This document shows, piece after piece, positions 34,548 through 42,912 of a DNA stretch of 64,000 nucleotides. The position numbers and the translations under genes are program-made. Each line of letters starts with the position of its first letter. Position 1 is the stretch's first letter. The notes beneath the pieces were generated by a model. That model was not told the DNA's origin. It saw only the letters and a list, made by a program, of their open reading frames with translations, and ran no database searches. Origin of the DNA: UBA1715 sp045615765 (GTDB lineage: Bacteria; Bacteroidota; Bacteroidia; Bacteroidales; UBA1715); contig JAZLFM010000038.1 in assembly GCA_045615765.1 (NCBI GenBank), positions 1 to 64,000 on the forward strand, read 5' to 3'.

Positions 34548-36212
34548 ATGTGTGGTATTGTAGGAATTCTAAATATACAGACTAAATCAGAGTCTTTAAG
34601 AACAAAGGCTTTGACTATGTCAAGAAAAATTAGACACCGTGGACCAGATTGGTCGGGTATTTATGAAGGTAAATCTGCGATTTTAGCTCACGAGCGTCTT
34701 TCAATTGTGGATCCTCAGTCAGGAAGTCAGCCATTGAAGAATCAGGCTCAAACTCATATTCTTGCTGTTAATGGAGAAATTTACAATCATAGAGATATTC
34801 GTGCAAAATTGGCAGGAAAATACGAATTCCAAACAGGTTCCGATTGCGAAGTAATTCTTGCTTTGTACCAAGAAAAAGGAATTGATTTCTTGGAAGACTT
34901 AAGTGGTATTTTCGGATTTGCACTGTATGATTCTGTAAAAGATGAATTTCTTATTGCTCGTGACCCAATAGGTGTTATACCATTATATATAGGTAAAGAT
35001 TCAGACGGAACAGTATATGTTGCATCGGAATTAAAAGCTCTTGAAGGTTTCTGTGAATCATACGAACCATTCTTGCCAGGACATTATTACTGGAGCAAAG
35101 AAGGTGAAATGAAACGTTGGTACAAACGTGATTGGGTTGAATACGAAAATGTTAAGGGTAGTTCTCTTGATGTTGCCGATGTAAAACAATCTCTTGAAGA
35201 TGCAGTACAACGTCAGTTGATGTCTGATGTGCCTTATGGTGTATTGTTGTCGGGTGGTCTTGATTCATCTGTAATCTCGGCTATAGCAAAGAAATTTGCT
35301 TCAAAACGTATTGAGACTGATGGTGCTCAAGATGCTTGGTGGCCACAGTTACACTCGTTTGCAGTAGGTTTGAAAGGTGCTCCGGATTTGATTGCTGCTA
35401 AAAAAGTTGCAGATCATATTGGTACAGTTCACCACGAAATCAACTATACAATACAAGAAGGTCTTGATGCAATTAGAGATGTGATTTATTACATTGAAAC
35501 ATACGATGTTACAACTGTTCGTGCATCAACTCCAATGTATTTATTGGCTCGTGTAATCAAGTCCATGGGTATAAAAATGGTGTTGTCGGGTGAAGGTGCC
35601 GATGAAGTTTTCGGTGGCTATTTGTACTTCCATAAGGCTCCGGATGCGAAATCTTTCCATGACGAAACTATCCGTAAGTTGAAAAAATTGTACTTGTACG
35701 ACTGTCTTCGTGCTAACAAATCGTTGATGGCATGGGGTATAGAAGGTCGTGTACCATTCTTGGATAAAGAATTCTTGGATGTGGCAATGAATATTGATGC
35801 AGAAAAGAAGATGAGCAAAGATGGTAAAATCGAAAAATGGATAGTACGCAAGGCATTCGAGGATTTGTTGCCGGAAAGCGTTGCCTGGAGACAAAAAGAA
35901 CAATTCTCCGATGGTGTAGGCTATAGTTGGATCGATACGCTAAAGAAAATTACATCTGAAGCAGTTACCGACGAACAAATGGCTCACGCAGCAGAACGAT
36001 TCCCGATTAACCCACCGATGAATAAAGAAGAATACTATTATCGTAGTATTTTCGAAGAACATTTCCCTTCAGAATCTGCAGCGAAATCGGTTCCTTCTGT
36101 ACCATCGGTAGCATGTAGTACAGCAGAAGCTTTAGCTTGGGATGCGTCATTTAAGAATATGAATGATCCATCGGGTAGAGCCGTTAAATCTGTTCACGAG
36201 AAAAGTTATTAA
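34548..36212 (+). CDS. asnB: Asparagine synthetase B, glutamine-hydrolysing
   Basis: Converts aspartate, glutamine and ATP to asparagine, 554 aa. The catalytic Cys is residue 2 (MCGIVGIL), with RHRGPDWSG and VNGEIYNH in the glutaminase half. The synthetase half has the PPi-loop motif GVLLSGGLDSSVIS near residue 228, VLSGEGADEVFGGY near 345 and WGIEGRVPFLD near 395. C-terminal residues include WRQKEQFSDGVGYSWID. It extends the glnN-gltB-gltD ammonium assimilation group and uses its product, glutamine. Confidence 0.96.
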   Translation: MCGIVGILNIQTKSESLRTKALTMSRKIRHRGPDWSGIYEGKSAILAHERLSIVDPQSGSQPLKNQAQTHILAVNGEIYNHRDIRAKLAGKYEFQTGSDCEVILALYQEKGIDFLEDLSGIFGFALYDSVKDEFLIARDPIGVIPLYIGKDSDGTVYVASELKALEGFCESYEPFLPGHYYWSKEGEMKRWYKRDWVEYENVKGSSLDVADVKQSLEDAVQRQLMSDVPYGVLLSGGLDSSVISAIAKKFASKRIETDGAQDAWWPQLHSFAVGLKGAPDLIAAKKVADHIGTVHHEINYTIQEGLDAIRDVIYYIETYDVTTVRASTPMYLLARVIKSMGIKMVLSGEGADEVFGGYLYFHKAPDAKSFHDETIRKLKKLYLYDCLRANKSLMAWGIEGRVPFLDKEFLDVAMNIDAEKKMSKDGKIEKWIVRKAFEDLLPESVAWRQKEQFSDGVGYSWIDTLKKITSEAVTDEQMAHAAERFPINPPMNKEEYYYRSIFEEHFPSESAAKSVPSVPSVACSTAEALAWDASFKNMNDPSGRAVKSVHEKSY

Positions 36213-36245
36213 AAAGAAAACTGATTAATTTTTTTCATTCGGGGG

Positions 36246-36276
36246 ACGCCGTATGTTGAGGAATCGCATATGGCGT
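36246..36276 (+). terminator. Hairpin terminator after asnB
   Basis: ACGCCGTATG (36246-36255) pairs with 36267-36276 (CATATGGCGT, one G-T pair), with an 11-nt loop and a TTTCTTTTT tail. Confidence 0.75.
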
Positions 36277-36316
36277 TTCTTTTTGTCTATGCCTTTGTTA
36301 TCTTTTTATATTAAAA

Positions 36317-36347
36317 TTTGCATACAAAAAAACTTTAATTATTTTTG
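36317..36347 (+). promoter_or_regulatory. Promoter of the OmpA/TSP3 gene
   Basis: TTTG at 36317-36320, 19 nt of spacing, and TATTTTTG at 36340-36347 form a full match to the Bacteroidetes promoter consensus. The ATG at 36372 is 24 nt downstream. Confidence 0.75.
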
Positions 36348-36371
36348 CAGCGTCTTTAAAGAAATAAACTA

Positions 36372-37907
36372 ATGAAACGATTACAAACACTTTTTGTTTT
36401 GGTAATGCTTGGAGTATCAGCAACTTATGCTCAAGAATACCAAAGTCCTTGCTCTTTTAAAGAGCCAGAAACACAACCAACAAAATTCGATGAATGGTTT
36501 TCTGAAGGTTGGGGTATGAATGCCGGTTTTGGCGCAAACTTCTTTTTCGGTGATGTTCCTAGCAAATTCTCTGATGTTACAGGAATGGCAACTATAGGTC
36601 TTCAAAAAGATTTGACATCTTATTTGACTTTACGTTTGAATACAGCATATGGTCTATTAAAAGGTACAAAAGATGAATATCAAAATGGCGATGCTGCTAA
36701 TCTTGCTTTCAAAACAAAATATAGTGAAGTAAATACTACTTTGAAATTGAACCTATTCGGTTTCTCAGAAAAACTTTCAGCTAAAAAAGTTGCTCCTTAC
36801 ATTTATGCAGGTGTAGGTTTGATGAACTTGCGTAGCCGTATGACACAATCTGGTAATAGCATTTCTTCTTTTGGCTACAAAGGTTATAAAGCAACTTCTC
36901 CAACTCATGAATTGGAATTCCCATTCGGTATTGGTGCAGATTTCAAAGTAAATCAAGCTTTGGCTTTCTATCTTGACGCTAGAATGACACCAGTAAAATC
37001 TGATAAAGTAGATGCTTGTGTTTCTAACTACAACGATAAATTGTTGGCAGATATGTTCGGTACAGTTTCTGTAGGTTTCTCTTACAAATTCGGTTACCGT
37101 GACTGCGATAGAGACGGTGTTGTAAATAGAAAAGATAAATGTCCTGATACACCATACGGTGTAACTGTTGATGAAAATGGTTGTGCTCTTGATAGTGATG
37201 GTGATGGTATTCCAGATTATGAAGATCAATGTCCAAACGAAGCTGGTCTTGCTGAATTCAACGGTTGCCCAGATTCTGATGGTGATGGTATTCCTGATAA
37301 AGATGACAAATGTCCAAAAGTAGCAGGTTTAGCACAATTCAATGGTTGTCCTGATACAGATGGTGACGGTATCCAAGATTCAGAAGATGCTTGTCCAGAA
37401 GTTGCTGGTTTAGCAGAATTCAATGGTTGTCCTGATACAGATGGTGATGGTATTCCTGATAATTTAGACGCTTGTCCAGATGTTGCAGGTCTAAAATCAA
37501 ACAATGGTTGTCCAGCTGTTAAGAAAGAAGTCTTGAGAGTATTCGAAAAAGCCTTGACTGGTATTCAATTCGAAACTGGTAAAGATGTAATCAAAAAACA
37601 ATCATTCCCAATCCTTGACCAAGTTGTGAAGGCAATGAAAGAAAACCCAGAATATAACTTGGAAATCAATGGTCACACAGATAATGTTGGTGATCCAGCT
37701 AAGAACCAAGTTCTTTCTGAAAAACGTGCAGCATCTGTTCGTAAATACTTAACAGATAAGGGCGTTGAAAGTTCTCGTATGGTTTCTCACGGTTACGGTG
37801 ATACTCAACCAGTTGCTGATAACTCAACAGCTGCAGGAAGAACTAAGAACCGTCGTGTAGAATTCAAGGTTAACTTCTCTAAAGTTGAAATCGTAGAAGA
37901 AAAATAA
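36372..37907 (+). CDS. OmpA-family outer membrane protein with TSP3 repeats
   Basis: Major-type outer membrane protein of 511 aa linking the outer membrane to peptidoglycan. A signal peptide (residues 1-20, ending ATYA-QE) is followed by an eight-strand beta-barrel to about residue 245. Then come five Ca-binding thrombospondin type 3 units from about 246 to 378, built as DSDGDGIPD-x-DDKCP-x3-G-type repeats. The OmpA-C domain follows (IQFETGKDVIK, then INGHTDNVGD and RRVEFKV with the Asp and Arg that bind diaminopimelate). The TSP3 units are near-identical in DNA, so this stretch could recombine. A consensus promoter and strong terminator mark it as a single-gene unit. Confidence 0.95.
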   Translation: MKRLQTLFVLVMLGVSATYAQEYQSPCSFKEPETQPTKFDEWFSEGWGMNAGFGANFFFGDVPSKFSDVTGMATIGLQKDLTSYLTLRLNTAYGLLKGTKDEYQNGDAANLAFKTKYSEVNTTLKLNLFGFSEKLSAKKVAPYIYAGVGLMNLRSRMTQSGNSISSFGYKGYKATSPTHELEFPFGIGADFKVNQALAFYLDARMTPVKSDKVDACVSNYNDKLLADMFGTVSVGFSYKFGYRDCDRDGVVNRKDKCPDTPYGVTVDENGCALDSDGDGIPDYEDQCPNEAGLAEFNGCPDSDGDGIPDKDDKCPKVAGLAQFNGCPDTDGDGIQDSEDACPEVAGLAEFNGCPDTDGDGIPDNLDACPDVAGLKSNNGCPAVKKEVLRVFEKALTGIQFETGKDVIKKQSFPILDQVVKAMKENPEYNLEINGHTDNVGDPAKNQVLSEKRAASVRKYLTDKGVESSRMVSHGYGDTQPVADNSTAAGRTKNRRVEFKVNFSKVEIVEEK

Positions 37908-37925
37908 TTCTTCTGATAGATAAAC

Positions 37926-37956
37926 AAAAAGGGCTGCAGTTTCTGTAGCCCTTTTT
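37926..37956 (+). terminator. Hairpin terminator after the OmpA gene
   Basis: A 14-bp stem (37926-37939 with 37943-37956; core GGGCTGCAG with one mismatch-type pair) has a TTT loop and runs into T6. It starts 18 nt after the stop codon. Confidence 0.85.
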
Positions 37957-38041
37957 TGTTTTCCTATTTTGCAAAAGGATGTATTCAATACGTTTCTACG
38001 ATTATCAATCATAAATCATTCAAATAATTATCAATTATCAA

Positions 38042-38071
38042 TTGCCAATTGTTAATTATCAATTATTTTTG
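38042..38071 (+). promoter_or_regulatory. Promoter of clpP
   Basis: TTG at 38042-38044, 19 nt, and TATTTTTG at 38064-38071 match the consensus. The leader to the ATG at 38155 would be about 75 nt. The stretch just upstream (38015-38065) is full of short ATCAATTATCAATTG-type repeats with no evident gene. Confidence 0.6.
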
Positions 38072-38154
38072 CCAAAAAAGGAATAATTCTGGTAATTGCT
38101 CTTGACAAATCTGTAGGGTGGAGTATCATTAGTCAGAATAAAAAAAGAAACAAT

Positions 38155-38823
38155 ATGAATAAAGATTTTAGAAATTTTGCAACAAAACATCTTGGTATTA
38201 ATGGTTTGGCTTTAGATCAATATGTGTCGGCAATGGAGGGTAGTTACATTTCTCCAACAATTATAGAAGAACGTCAGTTGAATGTGGCTACAATGGATAT
38301 ATTCTCTCGTTTGATGATGGATAGAATTATCTTTTTAGGTTCTCCAATCGATGACTATGTGGCTAATATCGTTCAAGGTCAGTTGTTGTATTTGGAATCG
38401 GCAGATTCTAGCAAAGACATTCAAATTTATTTGAATTCTCCAGGCGGCTCGGTATCTGCAGGTTTAGGTATTTACGATACAATGCAATACATCAATGCCG
38501 ATGTTGCAACAATCTGTACGGGTATGGCAGCTTCTATGGCTGCGGTTCTTCTTGCTGGTGGTGCGCAAGGTAAGAGAATGGCTTTAACTCATTCTCGTGT
38601 GATGATTCACCAACCACTTGGTGGCGCGCAAGGACAAGCTTCTGATATGGAAATCACAGTTCGTGAAATTCAAAAATTAAAGAAAGAATTGTATGATATT
38701 CTTGCACTGCATACTGGACATCCATACGAAAAAATCTTGGCTGATTCTGACCGTGATTATTGGATGACTGCTGCAGAAGCAAAAGAATATGGTATGATAG
38801 ATACAATAATGGTTAAAAAATAA
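38155..38823 (+). CDS. clpP: ATP-dependent Clp protease proteolytic subunit
   Basis: Serine protease core (222 aa) that degrades unfolded proteins with a Clp ATPase. The catalytic Ser is in GMAASMAAVLLAGG near residue 125 and His in SRVMIHQPLGG near 150; the Asp is in the DRDYW region near 200. LNSPGGSVSAGLGIYDTM and RDYWMTAAEAKEYGMID are family marks. The start, DFRNFATKHLG, resembles the main ClpP of Bacteroidales. clpX, often its neighbour, is absent here; a small membrane-protein gene follows instead. Confidence 0.96.
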   Translation: MNKDFRNFATKHLGINGLALDQYVSAMEGSYISPTIIEERQLNVATMDIFSRLMMDRIIFLGSPIDDYVANIVQGQLLYLESADSSKDIQIYLNSPGGSVSAGLGIYDTMQYINADVATICTGMAASMAAVLLAGGAQGKRMALTHSRVMIHQPLGGAQGQASDMEITVREIQKLKKELYDILALHTGHPYEKILADSDRDYWMTAAEAKEYGMIDTIMVKK

Positions 38824-38829
38824 CAATAG

Positions 38830-38849
38830 AGAACGGCGTATGCCGTTCT
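38830..38849 (+). terminator. Hairpin terminator after clpP
   Basis: AGAACGGC pairs with GCCGTTCT around a GTAT loop, followed by TTTTTTC. It starts 7 nt after the clpP stop and ends 10 nt before the next ATG. Confidence 0.85.
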
Positions 38850-38859
38850 TTTTTCTTCT

Positions 38860-39108
38860 ATGTTACAGTTATTCCTAATAGTATTAGTCATTGTCGCGCT
38901 TTGTTTTATTGGTCTGGCAGTAAACATTCTTTTCTTTAATAAACCATTCCCTGATACAGAGGTTGGACATAATAAAGAAATGCGTAAGCGTGGTATTAAA
39001 TGTGCGAAAGGTGAAGAACTTCGCATATATCGTTCACAACAACGAAAAAAACGTGTGTTCCAGTCCGCTACGCTTGATATAGAACGATTACAATCCGATG
39101 AGCATTGA
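38860..39108 (+). CDS. Small conserved membrane protein of unknown function
   Basis: 82-aa protein with one N-terminal membrane span (residues about 2-26), then NKPFPDTEVGHNKEMRKRGI and a single Cys in KCAKGEEL, with a basic and acidic tail. Small proteins with a membrane span followed by FP-x-T-x-VG-x-NK-x-MRKRGI-x-C are found across Bacteroidetes, to my recollection, without a known function. It overlaps the following MFS gene by 11 nt, so the two are likely made together. It starts 10 nt after the clpP terminator. Confidence 0.75.
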   Translation: MLQLFLIVLVIVALCFIGLAVNILFFNKPFPDTEVGHNKEMRKRGIKCAKGEELRIYRSQQRKKRVFQSATLDIERLQSDEH

Positions 39109-40294
39109 TGGTAATATACCCAAGCTGTACATAATTCGCTGTGCAAAATGGTTCATGTTGTACATGCCAATTATTGGTTTGTTTTACGACAATAATGGAC
39201 TTTCTTCTACAGAAATCTTTTTAGTACAAGCAGCTTATTCGTTTGCAAGTGCTTTGTTCGCCATACCTTCAGGCTACTTTGCCGATGTGATTGGTCGTAA
39301 GAAGACATTGATAATAGGTACCGTATTCGCTGCTTCGGGGTTTCTTATTTATGCAACCATACATTCCTTTTGGGCATTTTTTATTGCCGAAGCTATCATG
39401 GGCATCGGAAATAGCTGTATTTCAGGAACAGATTCTGCAATGTTATATGACTCATTGCAACAATCGCAAAATCAAAACAAGTATTTGAAATACGAAGGTA
39501 GAGTTACTTCTCTCGGTTGTCTTGCTGAAACTACAGCGGCATTATTTGGAGGGTCGGTTGCAGCACTTGTTTCTACCAATAGCGTGTTCTGGTTGCAAGC
39601 TTGCATTGCTGCTACTGCTATACCAGCTGCATTGTTCTTGGTTGAACCTTCTCGAGGAAAATTACTTCATAAAACATTCAAACAAGTGTTTGATATTGGT
39701 TTTTATGCTTTGTTTAAGCATAAAGGATTAAGTAGAACAACCGTTATGTCGTCGGTTACGGGAATTGCTACGCTTACAATGGCGTGGACAATACAGACGT
39801 TTTTTGTGGAAAAAGAATTTACCGAAATACAGACAACAATTGTTTGGGTGCTTTTGAATTTGACAGTAGCCTTATCGTCAATGTTCTCCGATACATTGGA
39901 AACAAAATTTGGAGTGAAACCAATGATAGTGATGATGGTGTTGTTTATTCCATTTGGCTATTTTGCTTTTAGTTTTTCGAATGTGTTGGTTTCTTTATTT
40001 TTTGCCTTCGTTTTCTATTTCGTGCGAGGATATGCAACGCCTATTTTAAAAGAATTAATTCAAAACTATTGTGATTCTGAGATACGGGCAACAGTGCTTT
40101 CTGTACGAGATTTATTGATACGTTTGGGATTCTCTGTCGTTGGACCTTTTATTGGTTTCTTATCTGATACTTATTCCTTTTCGTTTGCGGTAATATCTGC
40201 CGGATTGTTGTTTTTGATTTCGTCGTTAGGCGGTTATTTATCGTATTTGCAATTGCGAAAGTATGAAAAACAACAGGGGATAGATAGTTTGTAG
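39098..40294 (+). CDS. Major facilitator superfamily transporter
   Basis: Inner membrane transporter of 398 aa with about twelve hydrophobic spans. AIPSGYFADVIGRKKTLIIG near residue 55 is the MFS motif A in the loop between spans 2 and 3. GIGNSCISGTDSAMLYDSL near 105 is typical of the drug/sugar export-like group. A pseudo-repeat of motif A (FSDTLETKFGVKP) occurs in the second half. The substrate cannot be told. The start lies inside the end of the small membrane protein gene, giving translational coupling. Confidence 0.88.
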   Translation: MSIDGNIPKLYIIRCAKWFMLYMPIIGLFYDNNGLSSTEIFLVQAAYSFASALFAIPSGYFADVIGRKKTLIIGTVFAASGFLIYATIHSFWAFFIAEAIMGIGNSCISGTDSAMLYDSLQQSQNQNKYLKYEGRVTSLGCLAETTAALFGGSVAALVSTNSVFWLQACIAATAIPAALFLVEPSRGKLLHKTFKQVFDIGFYALFKHKGLSRTTVMSSVTGIATLTMAWTIQTFFVEKEFTEIQTTIVWVLLNLTVALSSMFSDTLETKFGVKPMIVMMVLFIPFGYFAFSFSNVLVSLFFAFVFYFVRGYATPILKELIQNYCDSEIRATVLSVRDLLIRLGFSVVGPFIGFLSDTYSFSFAVISAGLLFLISSLGGYLSYLQLRKYEKQQGIDSL

Positions 40295-40325
40295 AGTTTA
40301 GAGAACAATAATCCAAATAAACTTT

Positions 40326-40333
40326 TATTTTTG
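40326..40333 (+). promoter_or_regulatory. Putative -7 box of the DUF1573 gene
   Basis: TATTTTTG matches TAnnTTTG and lies 20 nt before the ATG at 40354. No TTG at the expected spacing is seen. Confidence 0.5.
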
Positions 40334-40353
40334 TGTGTCAATAACATAAAGCG

Positions 40354-41442
40354 ATGAAAAAACAATCTTTCTTTTCGTTACTGTGTTTCGTTTTACTTGC
40401 TACAATGCAAGCAACGGCACAATATCTTTCTTTTGATAAAGTAGAACATGATTTTGGGGTTATTCCTTCGAAGTTCCCGGCAAGTGTAACATTCTCTTGT
40501 ACAAATCGTGGCTCAAATCCAATTGTTCTTTCGAAAGTGGAAACTTCCAATCCGAATCTAAAGGTAGAAATTACCAGAGATACATTGCAGGCAAATATTC
40601 GTGCTTCGTTGATTGTAACATTGGATCCAAGCAATCTTTCTTCTATGTTTAGCGAAACAATAGAAGTGTATAGTGACGATCCTGTCATGAAACGAATTTT
40701 CTTGAAAGTTAAAGGTACTGTAAAAGATTTAAGCCCGGAAATAGAAAAACAGTTCCCTGTAACGCTTGACATTGCTCGTGTTTCAAAAACATCGATAGTG
40801 TTTGATACTATATTGTATCCTTCAGTTGTTACGGATACAATTCGTGTGTATAATCCGCAGGATACAGCTATTACAATGATTTTCCCTAACATTCCTGAAT
40901 ATATGACTGTTCGTATGCTTCCTGAAGTAATTCAGCCAAATTCAACAGCTATGATGTTGGTTTCTTATAATTCTGGTATTCGTAAAGAGTGGGGTAATAT
41001 ATACGATAGATTGTATATTGGTTACCAAGGAAGAAAAGTAAACTATAAAATGAAAATAGGCATTTCGGGTATTATTGCGTTGGATTTTTCGAAAATGTCG
41101 AAAAAACAACTTCGTAATGCTCCAAAGATTGTCTTCGAAAAAGATACGATACCATTTGGAACGGTAAAACAGGGTGATCCTGTTGAATGTAAGTTCGAGT
41201 TTGTAAATGATGGAAAGTCAACATTGGAAATCTTAAAAATAAAAACATCATGTGGTTGTACGGCTGGAACAATGGATAAAATGTCGTATGAAAAAGGAGA
41301 AAAAGGTGTAGTAAATGTTTCATTGAATACACGAAATAAACGTAATCATGTTCGCCAAACAATTACAATTATTTCGAACGATCCTAAAAATCCAGAACAT
41401 AAATTATATATAGACGGTCAGGTGAGTTTACCTGAAGAATAA
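40354..41442 (+). CDS. DUF1573-domain exported protein
   Basis: Exported protein of 362 aa. A signal peptide (residues 1-22, ending ATA-Q) leads into immunoglobulin-like DUF1573 domains. One is at about residues 25-120 (VEHDFGVIPSKFPASVTFSCTN), a middle beta-rich segment follows, and a C-terminal copy is at about 262-360 (DTIPFGTVKQGDPVECKFEF, then TSCGCTAG). The TSCGCT motif is the DUF1573 hallmark. Role unknown; such proteins are periplasmic or surface proteins of Bacteroidetes. It has its own -7 box and terminator, so it is a single-gene unit. Confidence 0.88.
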   Translation: MKKQSFFSLLCFVLLATMQATAQYLSFDKVEHDFGVIPSKFPASVTFSCTNRGSNPIVLSKVETSNPNLKVEITRDTLQANIRASLIVTLDPSNLSSMFSETIEVYSDDPVMKRIFLKVKGTVKDLSPEIEKQFPVTLDIARVSKTSIVFDTILYPSVVTDTIRVYNPQDTAITMIFPNIPEYMTVRMLPEVIQPNSTAMMLVSYNSGIRKEWGNIYDRLYIGYQGRKVNYKMKIGISGIIALDFSKMSKKQLRNAPKIVFEKDTIPFGTVKQGDPVECKFEFVNDGKSTLEILKIKTSCGCTAGTMDKMSYEKGEKGVVNVSLNTRNKRNHVRQTITIISNDPKNPEHKLYIDGQVSLPEE

Positions 41443-41460
41443 TAAGCTAAAAATTATAAG

Positions 41461-41487
41461 AAAAGGGCGTACGCAATACGCCCTTTT
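41461..41487 (+). terminator. Hairpin terminator after the DUF1573 gene
   Basis: AAAAGGGCGTA (41461-41471) pairs perfectly with 41477-41487 around a CGCAA loop and runs into T7. Confidence 0.9.
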
Positions 41488-41526
41488 TTTGTTGTCTATG
41501 GAAAGTTGTTGTTTGTATAGATGCAA

Positions 41527-41557
41527 TTTGAAGAAGACCAACAAATAATTACTTTCG
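41527..41557 (+). promoter_or_regulatory. Promoter of the RND efflux operon
   Basis: TTTG at 41527-41530, 19 nt, then TACTTTCG (41550-41557), one mismatch from TAnnTTTG. The ATG at 41577 is 19 nt downstream. No regulator gene or operator palindrome is seen beside it. Confidence 0.6.
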
Positions 41558-41576
41558 CGTCGTTAAAAAATATAGG

Positions 41577-42881
41577 ATGAAAAGACCACTTTTAATCGTA
41601 ATGTTACTCTTGGGTGTATGTAGTATGGTATGCGCTCAAGAAGAAGAGAATACTCTTTCTCTTTCGTTAGAAGAAGCCCGTCAGTATGCGGTAAGACACA
41701 ACAAAACTCTACAAAACGCATCGTTGGATGTACAAATTGCAGAAGCTAATCGTTGGCAAACAATTTCAACTATGCTTCCTCAATTGAAAGCGTCTTATGA
41801 CTACAGCAATATGTGTGGTTATAATATGGAAATGAATATGGGACCATTGGGAACAAATAAAATTGCCATGCCTCCATACGGAACCTTAGGATTAACAGCC
41901 TCGATGGCGTTTACTGGTTCGCAAATTGTTGGCTTACAAATGCAAAAAATTGCAATGGATATGTCGAACATTTCCTTGAAAAAAAGTGAAAGAGATATAA
42001 ATTCAAGTGTAACAACAGTTTATATGTCTATTCTTGCAATGGAGTCAACTGTAAACTTGCTTGATCAAAATCTAGAAAACTTGAAAAAGTTACAAGAAAT
42101 GACAGCAAAATCAGTTGTTATTGGTGTCGCAGAACAAACTACAGCAGATCAATTGTTAGTGCAAGTTGCGACAATGGAAACAAGTATTAATTCAACCAAA
42201 CGTTCACTTGAAATGTTGTACAATGCGTTGATTCTTCAATTAGGTTGTGATGTTTCAACAAAATTGAATTTGACAGATAAAATTGATAATCTGTTGAATG
42301 TAGATGCAACAATGGCACTATTGAATAGTCAGTTTGAATTAGACAGTAACTATAATTATCAGTTGTTGAACAAGAGCATGGAATTGTCGAAAAAACAAGT
42401 TACTGCAGCAGAAATGGAATTCTCTCCAGTTGTAAGTTTGTTCTATCAATATAGCAATAAGCACTACTTTAGCGATGAACCAACAATGGATATGACTCCA
42501 CCTAATGTTGTAGGATTTTCTGTAAGTATTCCATTGTGGACAAGCTGGCAAAGAATGAGTGATGTAAAAGAAGCTAAGATATCATATAACAAAACGAAAA
42601 ATTCTTTCGATGACGCAAAGAATGGTTTGTTGGTTCAAGATAAACAACTTCGTTACAATTTGACTTCGGCGTACGAAACATATCAAACGCAAGAAAGCAA
42701 TTTGGAAGTTACAAAACGCGTGTTCGATAATCTTTCAATCAAATTTGAACATGGAACAGCGTCAAGTTTAGAAGTTACGAATGCAAGCACAAACTTAGTG
42801 TCTGCGCAAAGTAGCTATATAAATGCAGTTTTGCAGTTAATCAATGCAAAGGTTGAATTAGAAGACCTTTTGAATAAATAA
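41577..42881 (+). CDS. TolC-family outer membrane efflux protein
   Basis: Outer membrane channel of 434 aa for the RND pump encoded downstream. A signal peptide (residues 1-20, ending VCA-QE) is followed by the first TolC repeat (LSLSLEEARQYAVRHNKTLQNA). Long helices run over residues 90-240, and the second repeat has FSPVVSLFYQYSNKHYF and SVSIPLWTSWQRM. The C-terminal helices contain ASSLEVTNASTNLVSAQ. It begins 19 nt after a promoter and is followed by the adaptor gene after 31 nt. Confidence 0.92.
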   Translation: MKRPLLIVMLLLGVCSMVCAQEEENTLSLSLEEARQYAVRHNKTLQNASLDVQIAEANRWQTISTMLPQLKASYDYSNMCGYNMEMNMGPLGTNKIAMPPYGTLGLTASMAFTGSQIVGLQMQKIAMDMSNISLKKSERDINSSVTTVYMSILAMESTVNLLDQNLENLKKLQEMTAKSVVIGVAEQTTADQLLVQVATMETSINSTKRSLEMLYNALILQLGCDVSTKLNLTDKIDNLLNVDATMALLNSQFELDSNYNYQLLNKSMELSKKQVTAAEMEFSPVVSLFYQYSNKHYFSDEPTMDMTPPNVVGFSVSIPLWTSWQRMSDVKEAKISYNKTKNSFDDAKNGLLVQDKQLRYNLTSAYETYQTQESNLEVTKRVFDNLSIKFEHGTASSLEVTNASTNLVSAQSSYINAVLQLINAKVELEDLLNK

Positions 42882-42912
42882 TTTTTTGAAAATATAGGTA
42901 AACAGAATAGAT

